A stretch of DNA of 37,250 nucleotides. Source: Leptolyngbya cf. ectocarpi LEGE 11479 (GTDB lineage: Bacteria > Cyanobacteriota > Cyanobacteriia > Phormidesmidales > Phormidesmidaceae). Both the position numbers and the translations under genes were made by a program. The stretch lies in NCBI RefSeq assembly GCF_015207065.1, contig NZ_JADEXP010000018.1, forward strand, positions 1-37,250. Reading direction: 5' to 3'. The notes under the pieces were generated by a model, which saw nothing but the letters and a program-made list of their open reading frames with translations, had not been told where the DNA came from and searched no databases. Each line of letters starts with the position of its first letter. Position 1 is the stretch's first letter. Of the stretch, positions 8,595 to 17,288 are shown piece after piece.

Positions 8595-9263
8595 CTACAA
8601 AGGACCAGAAATACCTTGCTTCCGAATCATCAGGAAGTGAGTCAGCATAAACACAGCCATTAACCAAGGCAGCACAAACGTGTGCAGACTATAGAAACGA
8701 GTCAGTGTAGACTGGCCAACACTTTCGCCACCGCGAATAAACTCAACCATTAAGCCGCCAACGACGGGGATAGCACTGGGTACACCCGATACGATTTTCA
8801 CAGCCCAATAACCAACTTGGTCCCAAGGTAAGGAATACCCTGTCACACCAAAGGAAACTGTGATAGTGGCCATAATGACGCCTGTTACCCAAGTTAGCTC
8901 GCGGGGGTTCTTGAAACCACCGGTGAGATAAACCCGAAAAACATGCAGAATCATCATTAGCACCATCATGCTGGCAGACCAGCGATGGATGGAACGAATG
9001 AGCCAACCAAAGCTCACATCAGTCATCAAGTACTGAACTGAGCTGAAAGCTTCTACTACAGTTGGCTTGTAGTAAAAGGTCATTGCAAATCCAGTAGCAA
9101 ACTGGATAATGAAGCAGACTAGAGTGATGCCACCCAGACAATAAAAAATATTGACGTGGGGAGGAACATACTTACTGGAGATATCGTCGGCGAGTGCCTG
9201 AATCTCAAGACGCTCATTAAACCACTGGTAGGCCTTAGAGTCGGTGACTTGCTTAGTAAACAT
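8595..9263 (-). CDS. petB: Cytochrome b6
   Basis: A 222-residue, four-helix haem-binding core subunit of the cytochrome b6-f complex in the thylakoid membrane. The two b-haem ligand pairs are present (His93, His107, His194, His209), and Cys42 in FYCLGG is the covalent site of the extra c-type haem at the stromal side. [32 protein letters not shown] and the C-terminal [11 protein letters not shown] are family hallmarks; length and start [10 protein letters not shown] match other cyanobacteria. It leads a petB-petD operon and is transcribed away from ctpA across a 402-bp spacer. Confidence 0.99.
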   Translation of the reverse strand: MFTKQVTDSKAYQWFNERLEIQALADDISSKYVPPHVNIFYCLGGITLVCFIIQFATGFAMTFYYKPTVVEAFSSVQYLMTDVSFGWLIRSIHRWSASMMVLMMILHVFRVYLTGGFKNPRELTWVTGVIMATITVSFGVTGYSLPWDQVGYWAVKIVSGVPSAIPVVGGLMVEFIRGGESVGQSTLTRFYSLHTFVLPWLMAVFMLTHFLMIRKQGISGPL

Positions 9264-9665
9264 GAAGCGCGGATATAAAAAAGATCTATGCCGTTACTAA
9301 AAAATGTAACACAACCACCTTGGAGAAATGGAGCGGTTTACAACTTAACCCTGCCCAATTGGCTACGGTATTGATGGCGCAATAGCTTTTAGGGCAATCG
9401 ATCATCACGTTTCGTTGGTCGTTTGGGTACCTATAAACTGCTCTGTTGCCTACTCGACAAATCGTCTAAGTTTGTTTACATAACTTTACTTTCCGTTGCT
9501 CCGCTAAGACGTTCCATAAATTCCAGTCACAGGTGTGGGGAGGATCACAGTATTCTGAGGAAGCCGCTATGCTGTCTAAAAAGGACGGTTGCGAACCTCC
9601 GAGTGAGCTTGACGAAGGTTTTCCTGGGCGGTTGAGCGACGGTGTTATTTGAGCGATTGCAAAGA
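9264..9665. promoter_or_regulatory. Divergent promoter region between petB and ctpA
   Basis: No coding sequence is supported in this gap, which must hold the promoters of petB-petD and ctpA. It contains a CTTAACCCTGCCCA motif at 9344-9357 that is also found between petB and petD, and an HLR1-like repeat at 9475-9492. No convincing paired -35/-10 boxes were identified for either gene. Confidence 0.6.
9475..9492 (+). promoter_or_regulatory. HLR1-like direct repeat upstream of ctpA
   Basis: TTTACATAACTTTACTTT consists of two TTTAC half-sites with a 10-bp period. It matches 15 of the 16 defined positions of the HLR1 element, (G/T)TTACA(T/A)(T/A)NN repeated, that the response regulator RpaB binds at high-light-regulated genes. 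It lies about 175 bp before the ctpA start and 210 bp before petB. Assignment rests on motif match only. Confidence 0.4.
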
Positions 9666-10913
9666 ATGAGAAAAACTGGGCTGCTACCCATAGTTCTTTT
9701 AAAGGGTATCTGTGCGATATGCATCGCGACGGTTCTGGGTTTGGGGATGGTGCCATCACCGGCTTTTGCGTTTACCGAACAGCAAAAGTTAGTAATGGAA
9801 GTCTGGCGGATTGTTAACCGGGCTTATTTGGATGAAACGTTCAACCATCAAAACTGGTGGTTCACCCGTGAAAAAGCATTGAAACGTTCCCTAAATACTT
9901 GGGAAGATGCCTACAAAGAAGCCCAGAGTATGCTGCAAAAGCTGGATGATCCCTACACGCGGTTTTTGCCCCCAGAGCAGTATCAAAGCTTGCAGACCAA
10001 TACCTCTGGAGAACTGCTAGGGGTGGGATTGCAAATTGCCAAAGACGATGATAATCAGCATTTACGAGTGATTGCTCCCATTGTGGGTTCGCCAGCGGAG
10101 CGGGCTGGATTGTCCCCTAGAGATGAGATTGTGGCGATTAATGGTGTGCCCACCCAGTCGTTTTCATTGGATGAAGCGGCGGCCCGGATGCGGGGTCCGG
10201 CGGGCACCATTGTCACGCTAAAAATTGAACGTTTGGCAGTGGATGCTTTTGAGGTAAATCTGACCCGTGAGCGCATTAACCTAAACCCTGTATTTTCCGA
10301 ATTGCGGTCTGAGGGTACAAGCCAAATCGGCTATCTACGGTTGGGGCAGTTTAACGGCAATGCGGTGGAGGATATTCGCTCAGCCCTAATGGACTTAGAG
10401 CGGCAGGAGGCGGCTGGTTATGTTCTGGATTTACGGAATAATCCAGGTGGACTTTTGCAGGCAGGCATTGAAATCGCTAGGCTTTGGCTGGAGCAGAGCA
10501 CCATTGTGTATACCGTGAATCGCCAAGGTATATTGGAAAGCTTTGAGGCGGGTGATCGAGCCTTAACGCAAAAGCCGCTGGTGCTGCTAGTCAATGGTGG
10601 CACGGCTAGCGCCAGTGAAATTTTAGCGGGGGCACTGCAGGATAATCAGCGAGCCCAGTTAGTGGGAGAGACCACTTTTGGGAAGGGGTTGATTCAGTCC
10701 TTGTTTGATCTGACCCATGGGTCGGGATTAGCGGTGACGGTGGCTAAATATGAGACCCCCAACCATCACGATATCAATAAGCTTGGCATTACTCCCGATC
10801 GAGTTGTGCCGACTGAGCCCCTCACCCGTGATCAGCTGGCGACTAGTGAGGACCCTCAGTATCAGGCGGCGGTGGAACTACTGCAGCAGTCGCTGATGCC
10901 AGCTATGACATAA
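9666..10913 (+). CDS. ctpA: Carboxyl-terminal processing protease CtpA
   Basis: A lumenal serine protease that removes the C-terminal extension of precursor D1 so the manganese cluster of photosystem II can assemble. With ATG 9666 the protein begins with a neat signal peptide (MRKTGLLPIVLLKGIC..., ending near PSPAFA); an in-frame GTG at 9642 would add eight residues. Then come the N-terminal helical region, a PDZ domain (about residues 115-200, GVGLQIA and SPAERAGLSPRDEIVAINGV), and the S41 catalytic domain with the Ser in GGTASASEIL and the Lys 25 residues later in TTFGKGL, the family's Ser-Lys dyad. The HD hydrolase gene starts 3 bp after its stop, so the two are probably co-transcribed. 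CtpA paralogues exist in cyanobacteria; the petB-neighbour position supports the D1 protease. Confidence 0.94.
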   Translation: MRKTGLLPIVLLKGICAICIATVLGLGMVPSPAFAFTEQQKLVMEVWRIVNRAYLDETFNHQNWWFTREKALKRSLNTWEDAYKEAQSMLQKLDDPYTRFLPPEQYQSLQTNTSGELLGVGLQIAKDDDNQHLRVIAPIVGSPAERAGLSPRDEIVAINGVPTQSFSLDEAAARMRGPAGTIVTLKIERLAVDAFEVNLTRERINLNPVFSELRSEGTSQIGYLRLGQFNGNAVEDIRSALMDLERQEAAGYVLDLRNNPGGLLQAGIEIARLWLEQSTIVYTVNRQGILESFEAGDRALTQKPLVLLVNGGTASASEILAGALQDNQRAQLVGETTFGKGLIQSLFDLTHGSGLAVTVAKYETPNHHDINKLGITPDRVVPTEPLTRDQLATSEDPQYQAAVELLQQSLMPAMT

Positions 10914-10916
10914 ACC

Positions 10917-12158
10917 GTGGTGCTTAAAACCCGCACGTATCACGATCCGCTCCATGGCGCTATCACGTTAGATAGGGCCGATCCGGTTGAGGCGCTCTTA
11001 GTTGAGCTGATCGATACGTCGGTTTTTCAGCGGTTACGTCGAATTCGTCAGCTAGGACCTGCGAGTCTTACCTTTCATGGGGCAGAAAGTTCGCGATTTA
11101 CGCATTCCCTGGGGGTGATGGCGATCGCTCGCCGGGCGTTTGACCGTTTGGCGGCGATTTATCCAGAATTAGGTGACTACCGGGCCGCAGTTCTGTGTGC
11201 GGCATTGCTGCATGATATTGGCCATGGTCCCTTTAGTCATACGGCTGAGGAGGTGTTTGGTAGCCATCATGAGCACTGGACAGCTCAGATTCTGGAGCTA
11301 TCTGCCGAAGTGCGGGGTCTTTTGGATGGGTTTTCAGCGGACCTACGACCTGAAATTCACCAAATCTATCAGCATCAACATCCGGTGCCTTGTGTATGGC
11401 AGCTGGTGTCGAGTCAGTTGGATTGCGATCGCATCGACTATCTCATGCGAGACAGCTACTTTACCGGAGCCTCCTATGGTCAGCTAGATCTCGATCGCAT
11501 TATCCTGGCGTTGGATTATGACCCGGCCAGTCAGCAGCTGATTGTTGCCAAAAAGGGATTAGGGGCCATCGAACACTATCTAGTCGTGCGTTATTTTATG
11601 TACGCCCAGATCTATAACCATCCCAAAAACTTGGTGGCTACTTGGGTTTTGGAAAAGGCAATTAATCAAGCAAAGAAACTGTTGAGTGCCGGTAGCTTAA
11701 AGGCAGATGCCACCATGGCTGCCTGGTTAACCCATGCCGTGGACGAGCTGCCCCTCGATCGGTATCTGGCCCAGGATGACTATGTACTGCACTATCATCT
11801 GCAGCAATGGCAAACCCATAGCGATCCGATCCTGGCCGATCTGTGCCAACGATTTGTCAATCGTCAGCTCCTCAAGGCCACAGACATTAGCCACTATCCC
11901 TATCTGAGGCAGATGGAGATTTTGTCCGCTGCCCAGTGTCAGGCCTACGGTTTAGTGGCCGATACGGATATCTATGTCGGGCTGCGCCACATTCGTAACC
12001 GAGGCTATGCCCTCTACCAGCAGGGGATTAAACTCAAAACCCCTGACGGTCTGACAGAGATTAGTCAACTATCGCCCTTGGTCCAAACGCTGATTCAACC
12101 GTGCCATCGCACCTGGTTAATCCATCCGGCGGAGCTGCCAGTGGCTGAGATTTTATAG
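10917..12158 (+). CDS. HD-domain phosphohydrolase (COG1078-like)
   Basis: A 413-residue metal-dependent phosphohydrolase related to dGTPase-like HD proteins. The metal-binding set is visible: His63 in RFTHSLGVM, His99-Asp100 in LLHDIGHGPFSH, and Asp169 in SSQLDCDRIDYLMRD. These match the single-domain nucleotide hydrolases of the SAMHD1/dGTPase relatives, but the substrate is not known. The gene starts with GTG at 10917 (a second GTG follows directly), only 3 bp after ctpA. Its stop overlaps the convergent metallo-hydrolase gene by 6 bp. Confidence 0.86.
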   Translation: MVLKTRTYHDPLHGAITLDRADPVEALLVELIDTSVFQRLRRIRQLGPASLTFHGAESSRFTHSLGVMAIARRAFDRLAAIYPELGDYRAAVLCAALLHDIGHGPFSHTAEEVFGSHHEHWTAQILELSAEVRGLLDGFSADLRPEIHQIYQHQHPVPCVWQLVSSQLDCDRIDYLMRDSYFTGASYGQLDLDRIILALDYDPASQQLIVAKKGLGAIEHYLVVRYFMYAQIYNHPKNLVATWVLEKAINQAKKLLSAGSLKADATMAAWLTHAVDELPLDRYLAQDDYVLHYHLQQWQTHSDPILADLCQRFVNRQLLKATDISHYPYLRQMEILSAAQCQAYGLVADTDIYVGLRHIRNRGYALYQQGIKLKTPDGLTEISQLSPLVQTLIQPCHRTWLIHPAELPVAEIL

Positions 12159-12914
12159 CAGCGCCTGGGTTTTAGCGAGTACTTTAAAATCTAGGCTGGC
12201 TAGTTTGTCGTAAGCCTGCTCGATGGAGCGCTGGCCTCGAAGAAAACCAATATTGGCACCTGGACAGAGGTAGCTCAGGGTTTCGGCGCTGAATTCATTC
12301 AGTAATCGTTGGATGCTTTGGAGCTGGCGGGGCCAGTGGAAGGTTTTAGACACCTTGAGCGGGGCCGCCCCACCCTCAAGTTTTTGGGGACGAGTAGGCA
12401 AAAGATGACGCCCTGTAAACAAAATACCGCCCTGGTCTGAGCTGTAGAGACACAGCGAGCCCGGTGAGTGTCCAGGGGTCCACACCAGGCGATGGGAGGG
12501 GGTCAAAACGCGATCGCGATGAAACGGCTGGGTTTCAACTTGAGGGAGTAAGTAGGCTTCTTGTTCTTGCAGAACCACCTCGCATTCAAACCGTGATTGC
12601 CAATCTCGTACCCGGCTACTGCCCCCACGGTGGGTAATGACCAGCCATTTCACACCGCCCTGCTGAGCAATAAAATCTAGATTAGCTTCGGTCCAGGCAG
12701 GACAGTCGACTAGTATATTGTTCCTGGTCAGAGTGTCTGATGCGGGCGTATGAAGTATCAAGTAAGCTGTACCCCCCAGGGTTTCACGATTGGGTGAAAA
12801 CGAATAGACGGTTTGGGTGGTGAATACAGGCTGGGGTAATTTTGTATGCGAGCGATTGGGTTCGCCGGGCTTGGGACTGCTGGTTACGTGTGAACTAGAC
12901 ACCGATATCTCCAA
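12153..12914 (-). CDS. Metallo-beta-lactamase-fold protein with degenerate metal site
   Basis: A 253-residue protein with the MBL fold order: LILHTPASD...NNILVDCPAW, then the loop that should carry HxHxDH, then VWTPGHSPGSLCLY and ILFTGRHLL. The first metal motif reads VITHRGGSSR (94-101), keeping one His and lacking HxHxDH; the Asp expected in FTGDxL is replaced by Arg168-169 (FTGRHLL); His149 of PGHSPGS is kept. Metal hydrolysis by the usual mechanism is therefore unlikely. From memory, cyanobacterial homologues share these changes, so this would be a conserved non-classical branch and not decay. The first 30 residues are poorly conserved in type, and the start is uncertain. It runs head to head with the site-2-protease-like gene, with 22 bp between starts. 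Confidence 0.78.
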   Translation of the reverse strand: MEISVSSSHVTSSPKPGEPNRSHTKLPQPVFTTQTVYSFSPNRETLGGTAYLILHTPASDTLTRNNILVDCPAWTEANLDFIAQQGGVKWLVITHRGGSSRVRDWQSRFECEVVLQEQEAYLLPQVETQPFHRDRVLTPSHRLVWTPGHSPGSLCLYSSDQGGILFTGRHLLPTRPQKLEGGAAPLKVSKTFHWPRQLQSIQRLLNEFSAETLSYLCPGANIGFLRGQRSIEQAYDKLASLDFKVLAKTQALL

Positions 12915-12936
12915 AAAAGCCTGTCCCCTTAGACCG

Positions 12937-14451
12937 ATGGACCTGTCTAGAATGTTAAGTCAGGGTTCTAGCCATGGCAGGGTTATGACATTTGTACTGT
13001 TGTCAATTTTACTGGGAATCTTGACCTACTGGGTCATTCGCCGGGGGGTAGCCACCATGACCCGCTCGCCTGTGTGGCTGCTGTGGCTGATTATCATGAC
13101 GCCGATTTTAGCCCTGACGCTATGGGTTCTAAGGTATGGCAAATATGCGCCGCCTCATGTTGCGATCCTGGGGCTATTTATTATTTGTCCCCTGGTGTAT
13201 ACCTGGGTGGTCCTGCTGGGCAGACGGCCTCCGGTGCAGACAGTATCAAAAAAATCAGCCGCCGCTGCCGCCGCAACAGCCATAGCACGACCCATGCCAG
13301 CATCGCCCCCACCCATGCTGATGGCAAAGGAAGACGAGGATCGTTTACGTACCTGTTTTCCGTGGTCTGTTTATTTTTTACAGAAGATTGAACGTCGGCA
13401 GCAGCAGATGATTTGTCGGGGTCGCCTTAAGGCCACCCCTGCTGTGGCCCACAGTACGGTCCAGCAAAATGTGCGATCGCAATTTGGCGATCAGTTTTTA
13501 GTGGTGCTGCAGGAAGAACGCAATGGCCAGCCGATATTTACCCTAAGTCCGAATCGGGCACCTGCCGCTACCGCTAAGGGCGGCGGTTGGCTGCTTTCCT
13601 TAGGATTATTTATTTTGACCTTGGGGACAACGACTCTGGCCGGATTGCTGCTGGTGGGGGAGCTGTCTTTGCCGGAACTGCGATCGCAGCCGGTGATTTT
13701 GGTTAAAGGTTTGGGCTACAGTTTGGCGGTCATGATGATCTTGGCCGTGCGAGAGCTGGCGCACTATGCCGCTGCCAGATACCACCGGATTCCAGCCTCG
13801 CCGCCCTTTTTTATTCCGGTGCCTTATTTCCTGGGGACCATCGGTGCATTTGTGCGGATTAAAGCACCGGCTCCCCATCGTCGGGCTTTGTTTGATCTGG
13901 GCTTGGCAGGGCCGCTAGCGGGATTTATTGTCAGTCTCCCCATTGTTTGGTGGGGCTTGGCCCATTCCCAGGTTGTAGACCTAACGGCAGAGTCGAGCCT
14001 GTTGAACTTTCAGTCGCTAGATCCGCGTGGGTCTGTCCTGCTGGCCCTGCTGAGCAAGCTGGCTTTTGGCAATAGTTTGCAGATGGATCAGGCAATTTAT
14101 TTACATGCGGTTGCGATCGCAGGATGTTTAGGACTTGTCCTCACAGCCCTAAACTTAATGCCTGTTGGTCAGTTGGACGGCGGCCACATTGTCCACGCCA
14201 TGTATGGCCGCTGGGGTGGAGCTGCCATTGGCAACATTGCCCGAATTTTAGTCGCAGCCATGGTTTTTATCCAGTCGGAATATTTGCTATGGGCCTTGTT
14301 ACTAGTATTTATGCCCAGCCAGGATGAGCCAGCCCTGGACGATTTGAGTGAGTTAGATGGTGTGCGTGACACTTTGGGATTAGTCGCAATGGCGCTTTTA
14401 GTATTGATTGTGTTGCCTATGCCCTATGCCATTAGTACACGCTTGTTTTGA
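12937..14451 (+). CDS. Site-2-protease-like (M50/EGY-type) membrane protein
   Basis: A 504-residue polytopic membrane protein of the M50 site-2 protease group, closest in layout to the EGY-type proteins of cyanobacteria and plastids. Hydrophobic segments at about 18-35, 46-64 and 76-94 precede a soluble Ala/Pro-rich linker (105-215), then the protease-like core. The zinc motif HExxH is altered to RELAH (272-276) because CGA encodes Arg where the first His is expected; the second motif NLMPVGQLDGGH (406-417) is intact. ATG 12937 is chosen; ATG 12985 is an alternative just before the first membrane segment. Activity is doubtful with the first His missing; it may be a pseudoprotease. Confidence 0.82.
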   Translation: MDLSRMLSQGSSHGRVMTFVLLSILLGILTYWVIRRGVATMTRSPVWLLWLIIMTPILALTLWVLRYGKYAPPHVAILGLFIICPLVYTWVVLLGRRPPVQTVSKKSAAAAAATAIARPMPASPPPMLMAKEDEDRLRTCFPWSVYFLQKIERRQQQMICRGRLKATPAVAHSTVQQNVRSQFGDQFLVVLQEERNGQPIFTLSPNRAPAATAKGGGWLLSLGLFILTLGTTTLAGLLLVGELSLPELRSQPVILVKGLGYSLAVMMILAVRELAHYAAARYHRIPASPPFFIPVPYFLGTIGAFVRIKAPAPHRRALFDLGLAGPLAGFIVSLPIVWWGLAHSQVVDLTAESSLLNFQSLDPRGSVLLALLSKLAFGNSLQMDQAIYLHAVAIAGCLGLVLTALNLMPVGQLDGGHIVHAMYGRWGGAAIGNIARILVAAMVFIQSEYLLWALLLVFMPSQDEPALDDLSELDGVRDTLGLVAMALLVLIVLPMPYAISTRLF

Positions 14452-14526
14452 GGTTTTTATAGAAAGAAACCCATCTCTAAAGAACACTTATCCATAAGTT
14501 CATGATGGATTTCCGTACATGACTGA

Positions 14527-14555
14527 GTTCTATCTGTAAACGTAACAGACAGAAC
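14527..14555. promoter_or_regulatory. 11-bp near-perfect inverted repeat just before a membrane-protein gene
   Basis: GTTCTATCTGT and ACAGACAGAAC pair over 11 positions with one mismatch around a 7-base loop, ending 13 bases before ATG 14569. It could be an operator or an RNA hairpin controlling translation of the downstream gene. Confidence 0.4.
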
Positions 14556-14568
14556 AATTCACCCTCCC

Positions 14569-15030
14569 ATGTCATCGTCCCCACCCTCCAAACCGACAGT
14601 CAACTTTTTCACATCAGCCATACTTCTTTTTTGCGGTAGCTTTGGCGGCACTCACCTGACAGCTATCGTTGCTCCATACTCACAATTTAACGGCCTTGTT
14701 GGTTTTCTCATGTTCCCCATTGCGTTTATGGCTGGGATGCGGCTGTGGCCTTGGGCCTGCTCAGTACTCAGCAACAGTCGCTCACTGCTAAAACGTGCTA
14801 AACAATCGAAAAACTCTGCTCCCCGAGGGGTTCAGCGAGTGATTAGCTCATTTACGTTTGTCTTAACTTCGATCGCAGCTGCTGGCATCGCGGGGTTGAT
14901 TTTAACGCCGCCATCCATGCAAGTCGTCGTCGATCCGGGCTACAGAATCTTAATTCCAGCAGGAGCCGTTTATGGTGTGCTTTGTTGGTTACTCATTCAA
15001 CTAGGCTATCTGCACCATGCGGATGTCTAA
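14569..15030 (+). CDS. Small multi-pass membrane protein, unknown
   Basis: A 153-residue protein with about four hydrophobic segments (near residues 11-31, 38-58, 92-112 and 125-145) and a short basic loop between the second and third (KRAKQSKNSAPRGVQR). There are no catalytic or metal motifs, and no family is recognised. It follows the site-2-protease-like gene by 117 bp on the same strand but has its own dyad directly upstream, suggesting separate control. Confidence 0.65.
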   Translation: MSSSPPSKPTVNFFTSAILLFCGSFGGTHLTAIVAPYSQFNGLVGFLMFPIAFMAGMRLWPWACSVLSNSRSLLKRAKQSKNSAPRGVQRVISSFTFVLTSIAAAGIAGLILTPPSMQVVVDPGYRILIPAGAVYGVLCWLLIQLGYLHHADV

Positions 15031-15114
15031 CGAAAAGGCCAGTAGATATTTGAATAGACAGCGTTAGCGTAGTTGAATTACCGATTCGCTTTGGTGAGAA
15101 GGGTCGTGCAGTTC

Positions 15115-16080
15115 TTAAAGCTGCGGTAATTGCAAGTACATGACCGATTTGACAGGGCGCTGCTCGGTAAAGTGCGGATCACTAATGCGGTCTGAGTCAG
15201 CTGGTTGGTCAAAATACAATGATGACGAGCTGCCACCATCTAAGTTCAGGGCTTTTTGAACATCCAGAGTGGCCATAAATTCAGCTAGCTCAGCTAAGGT
15301 CATACCTCCGGCAGACTCTATTTGGGTTACCATCACCCAGACTAAGCTGCCGTCTGGTTTAATGCCGATAGCGCTGCGGGCGTTGCGCTGCTGAGTGCCA
15401 ATGGCGTCACGGCTGAGGGTGCCATTGGTATAGTCGGTGAAGCCTTCTGCTTGTGAGGTGTCTTGGGGTAAAAGCTGGGGACCAGCTCCCAGGGCGCTAT
15501 GCAGTTCACACCCGCTAGGTAAGGGGGCATTGTGGGCTGTGATGTCATAGCGGATGAGATCGCCACTGAGATCGCTACAGTCATAGCGGCGGAACTCAGA
15601 CCGATTGAGAATTTGCTCCATATAGATAGCCAGATCAGGATTATCTACTAGCCGTCGGTTATGGCGCGGATCGGCCAATAGGGAGCCGTTTACCGTAATA
15701 AATGACGTGGTTTGAGCATTGTTGGGGTCAAAAAAGCCACCGTTGAGAACAGCCAAAGCATCTAGATCCGCAGCGAAGTCATCCACTGTTTTTAGATCGG
15801 CGCTTACAGCTATGTCTACCGGATAGTTAGGGGGAATGGTCACTAGGTTCACATGGGCCACGGGCGTACGGCCCTCAGGCCAGCTTTGCTGTGCAAACGC
15901 GGGCGGAGAAATTTCCAATTTTGGTGGAGGACTGTTTAAGTCTGTAATGAGAACAGGAAGCTCTGACTGAGGCGCACACTGGGTCAGGCTAACAATCAGC
16001 CCTGAGCATAGTCCTGCCCAGGACCCTAGCTTTCTGACTAAACAAGGCTTTTTATCCAGCTGCATTACGCACTCGCTCAC
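15115..16080 (-). CDS. Phosphodiester glycosidase family protein (NAGPA/DUF2233-like)
   Basis: A 321-residue exported protein of the NAGPA group, whose members hydrolyse phosphodiester-linked sugars (the animal enzyme uncovers mannose 6-phosphate; bacterial ones act on wall or surface polymers). Family hallmarks are ALAVLNGGFFDPNN, SALGAGPQLL, RSAIGIKPDGSLVWV and LNLDGGSSSSLYF. The N terminus has a hydrophobic segment (about 20-33) followed by LTQC, which may be a poor lipobox or just the end of a signal peptide. The start overlaps the 3' end of the GT2 gene by 29 bp (a second ATG five codons in reduces this to 14), so the two are very likely translated from one mRNA. Confidence 0.83.
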   Translation of the reverse strand: MSECVMQLDKKPCLVRKLGSWAGLCSGLIVSLTQCAPQSELPVLITDLNSPPPKLEISPPAFAQQSWPEGRTPVAHVNLVTIPPNYPVDIAVSADLKTVDDFAADLDALAVLNGGFFDPNNAQTTSFITVNGSLLADPRHNRRLVDNPDLAIYMEQILNRSEFRRYDCSDLSGDLIRYDITAHNAPLPSGCELHSALGAGPQLLPQDTSQAEGFTDYTNGTLSRDAIGTQQRNARSAIGIKPDGSLVWVMVTQIESAGGMTLAELAEFMATLDVQKALNLDGGSSSSLYFDQPADSDRISDPHFTEQRPVKSVMYLQLPQL

Positions 16081-17044
16081 TATAATCTTCAGCCCGCAGT
16101 TGGCGAAATCCTTGAAAAGCTAACTGCCTGAGTCCTAAGGGGAGATAGGACAAAACTTGACCTAGCTTGGCTTTAGACGATAGAGGCCCCCTGGCGGCCA
16201 GTTCTTGAATCAGCTGGCGGCCGCGCTGGGCGTCTCCTTTTTCGATCAGTCGCATGGCTAGGACCTGCTTTAGACCTGCGAGCTTGGCATGACGGATGGT
16301 CTCTAGCTCGGGTCGCTCAGAAAAGCGATAGCTCTCCAAACAAAAAATCTTGGCAGAGAGAAAGTGAATATCCTGTTTGAGACTGGTCTGTCCTCCGTGA
16401 AACCGATATTCCATCAGGCGTTCGGGGATAAAGTAGCCGGTTTTGCCAGCGATGGCTAACCGCACCAGCAGGTCAAAATCTTCGCACCCGTCGGCCTCAA
16501 ATCGCATAAAGTCCACATCGCTCAAACAGCCTGTGCGAAAGAGCGTTGACCCGACCTGTAAGCTTTGCCTGACAAAGGTTTCTTTGAGCAAATCGTGGAT
16601 TACCGATGCTGGTAAGCGGTCTTTGCCCCACTTGGCTGAGTTGGCGGCGGTGGCCGCTTCGTCGCGTTCATTGCGGGCATTGATCACCCAGTGATCCGTG
16701 CAGACAAAGTCCACCTCCGGCTGTGCTTCCATGACGCCTACTGTTCGTTCTAAAAAGGTGGGGGTGAGGGCATCGTCGTCGTCAAATTTGATGAAGTATT
16801 TACCTTGGGCGGCTTCGTAGCCTGAGCGCATGTTCCGACTACGCTGGATATTTTGCGGATGCCGGATGTAGTGAATCCGTGGATCGTCCCACTGGGCGAC
16901 TACTTCAGCCGTGTTATCAGGAGACGCATCGTCACAGATGATCAGCTCAAAATCACGGTGGGTCTGATTTAGGACGCTATTGACCGCATAGGGCAAAATG
17001 TGAGCCCGGTTATAGGTGGGAATGCAAACACTAATTTGAGGCAC
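16052..17044 (-). CDS. GT2-family glycosyltransferase
   Basis: A 330-residue GT-A fold glycosyltransferase. The nucleotide-sugar site is clear: ISVCIPTYNRAHILPYAVNSVL, CDDASPDNT (Asp38-39) and the DxD region KFDDDDALTP (88-91). The C-terminal third is helical and basic. No membrane segments are evident, so it probably works at the cytoplasmic face of the membrane. It is co-directional and overlapping with the phosphodiester glycosidase gene and divergent from a second GT2 gene 244 bp away. Confidence 0.88.
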   Translation of the reverse strand: MPQISVCIPTYNRAHILPYAVNSVLNQTHRDFELIICDDASPDNTAEVVAQWDDPRIHYIRHPQNIQRSRNMRSGYEAAQGKYFIKFDDDDALTPTFLERTVGVMEAQPEVDFVCTDHWVINARNERDEAATAANSAKWGKDRLPASVIHDLLKETFVRQSLQVGSTLFRTGCLSDVDFMRFEADGCEDFDLLVRLAIAGKTGYFIPERLMEYRFHGGQTSLKQDIHFLSAKIFCLESYRFSERPELETIRHAKLAGLKQVLAMRLIEKGDAQRGRQLIQELAARGPLSSKAKLGQVLSYLPLGLRQLAFQGFRQLRAEDYSERVRNAAG

Positions 17045-17097
17045 GACGCTAACGGTTCGGTATAGGAAGAAGTTAGATGTATGTTGGCTAGTTTACT

Positions 17098-17109
17098 GAC
17101 CCATGGGTC
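17098..17109. repeat. 12-bp perfect palindrome GACCCATGGGTC
   Basis: This lies in the 244-bp divergent spacer between two glycosyltransferase genes. The same 12-mer occurs inside ctpA (10712-10723), so it may reflect the general excess of CCATGG in this DNA more than a dedicated operator. No other structure stands out in this spacer. Confidence 0.35.
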
Positions 17110-17288
17110 GACTTAAGTTCAGTAAGGATTACATAAAGATCCCTGGCACTAAACATGTTGACTTTGTTATGAACTGTCAAAATTAATGCAGCTGGGCGAA
17201 CCTTGGTACCCTCACCAAAGAGCCGTTATATGTTGATTCTCCACGGGTTAGTGGCAAAACTACCTGTAGATGTCGCTGTGAGCTGATA

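Noticed and set aside
8743-9006. Open frame of 87 codons within petB
   Set aside because: Same-strand out-of-frame shadow of a highly conserved gene with no family likeness.
13606-13878. Antisense open frame in the site-2-protease-like gene
   Set aside because: Low-complexity His/Gln/Arg product with no start signal; a shadow of hydrophobic coding sequence.
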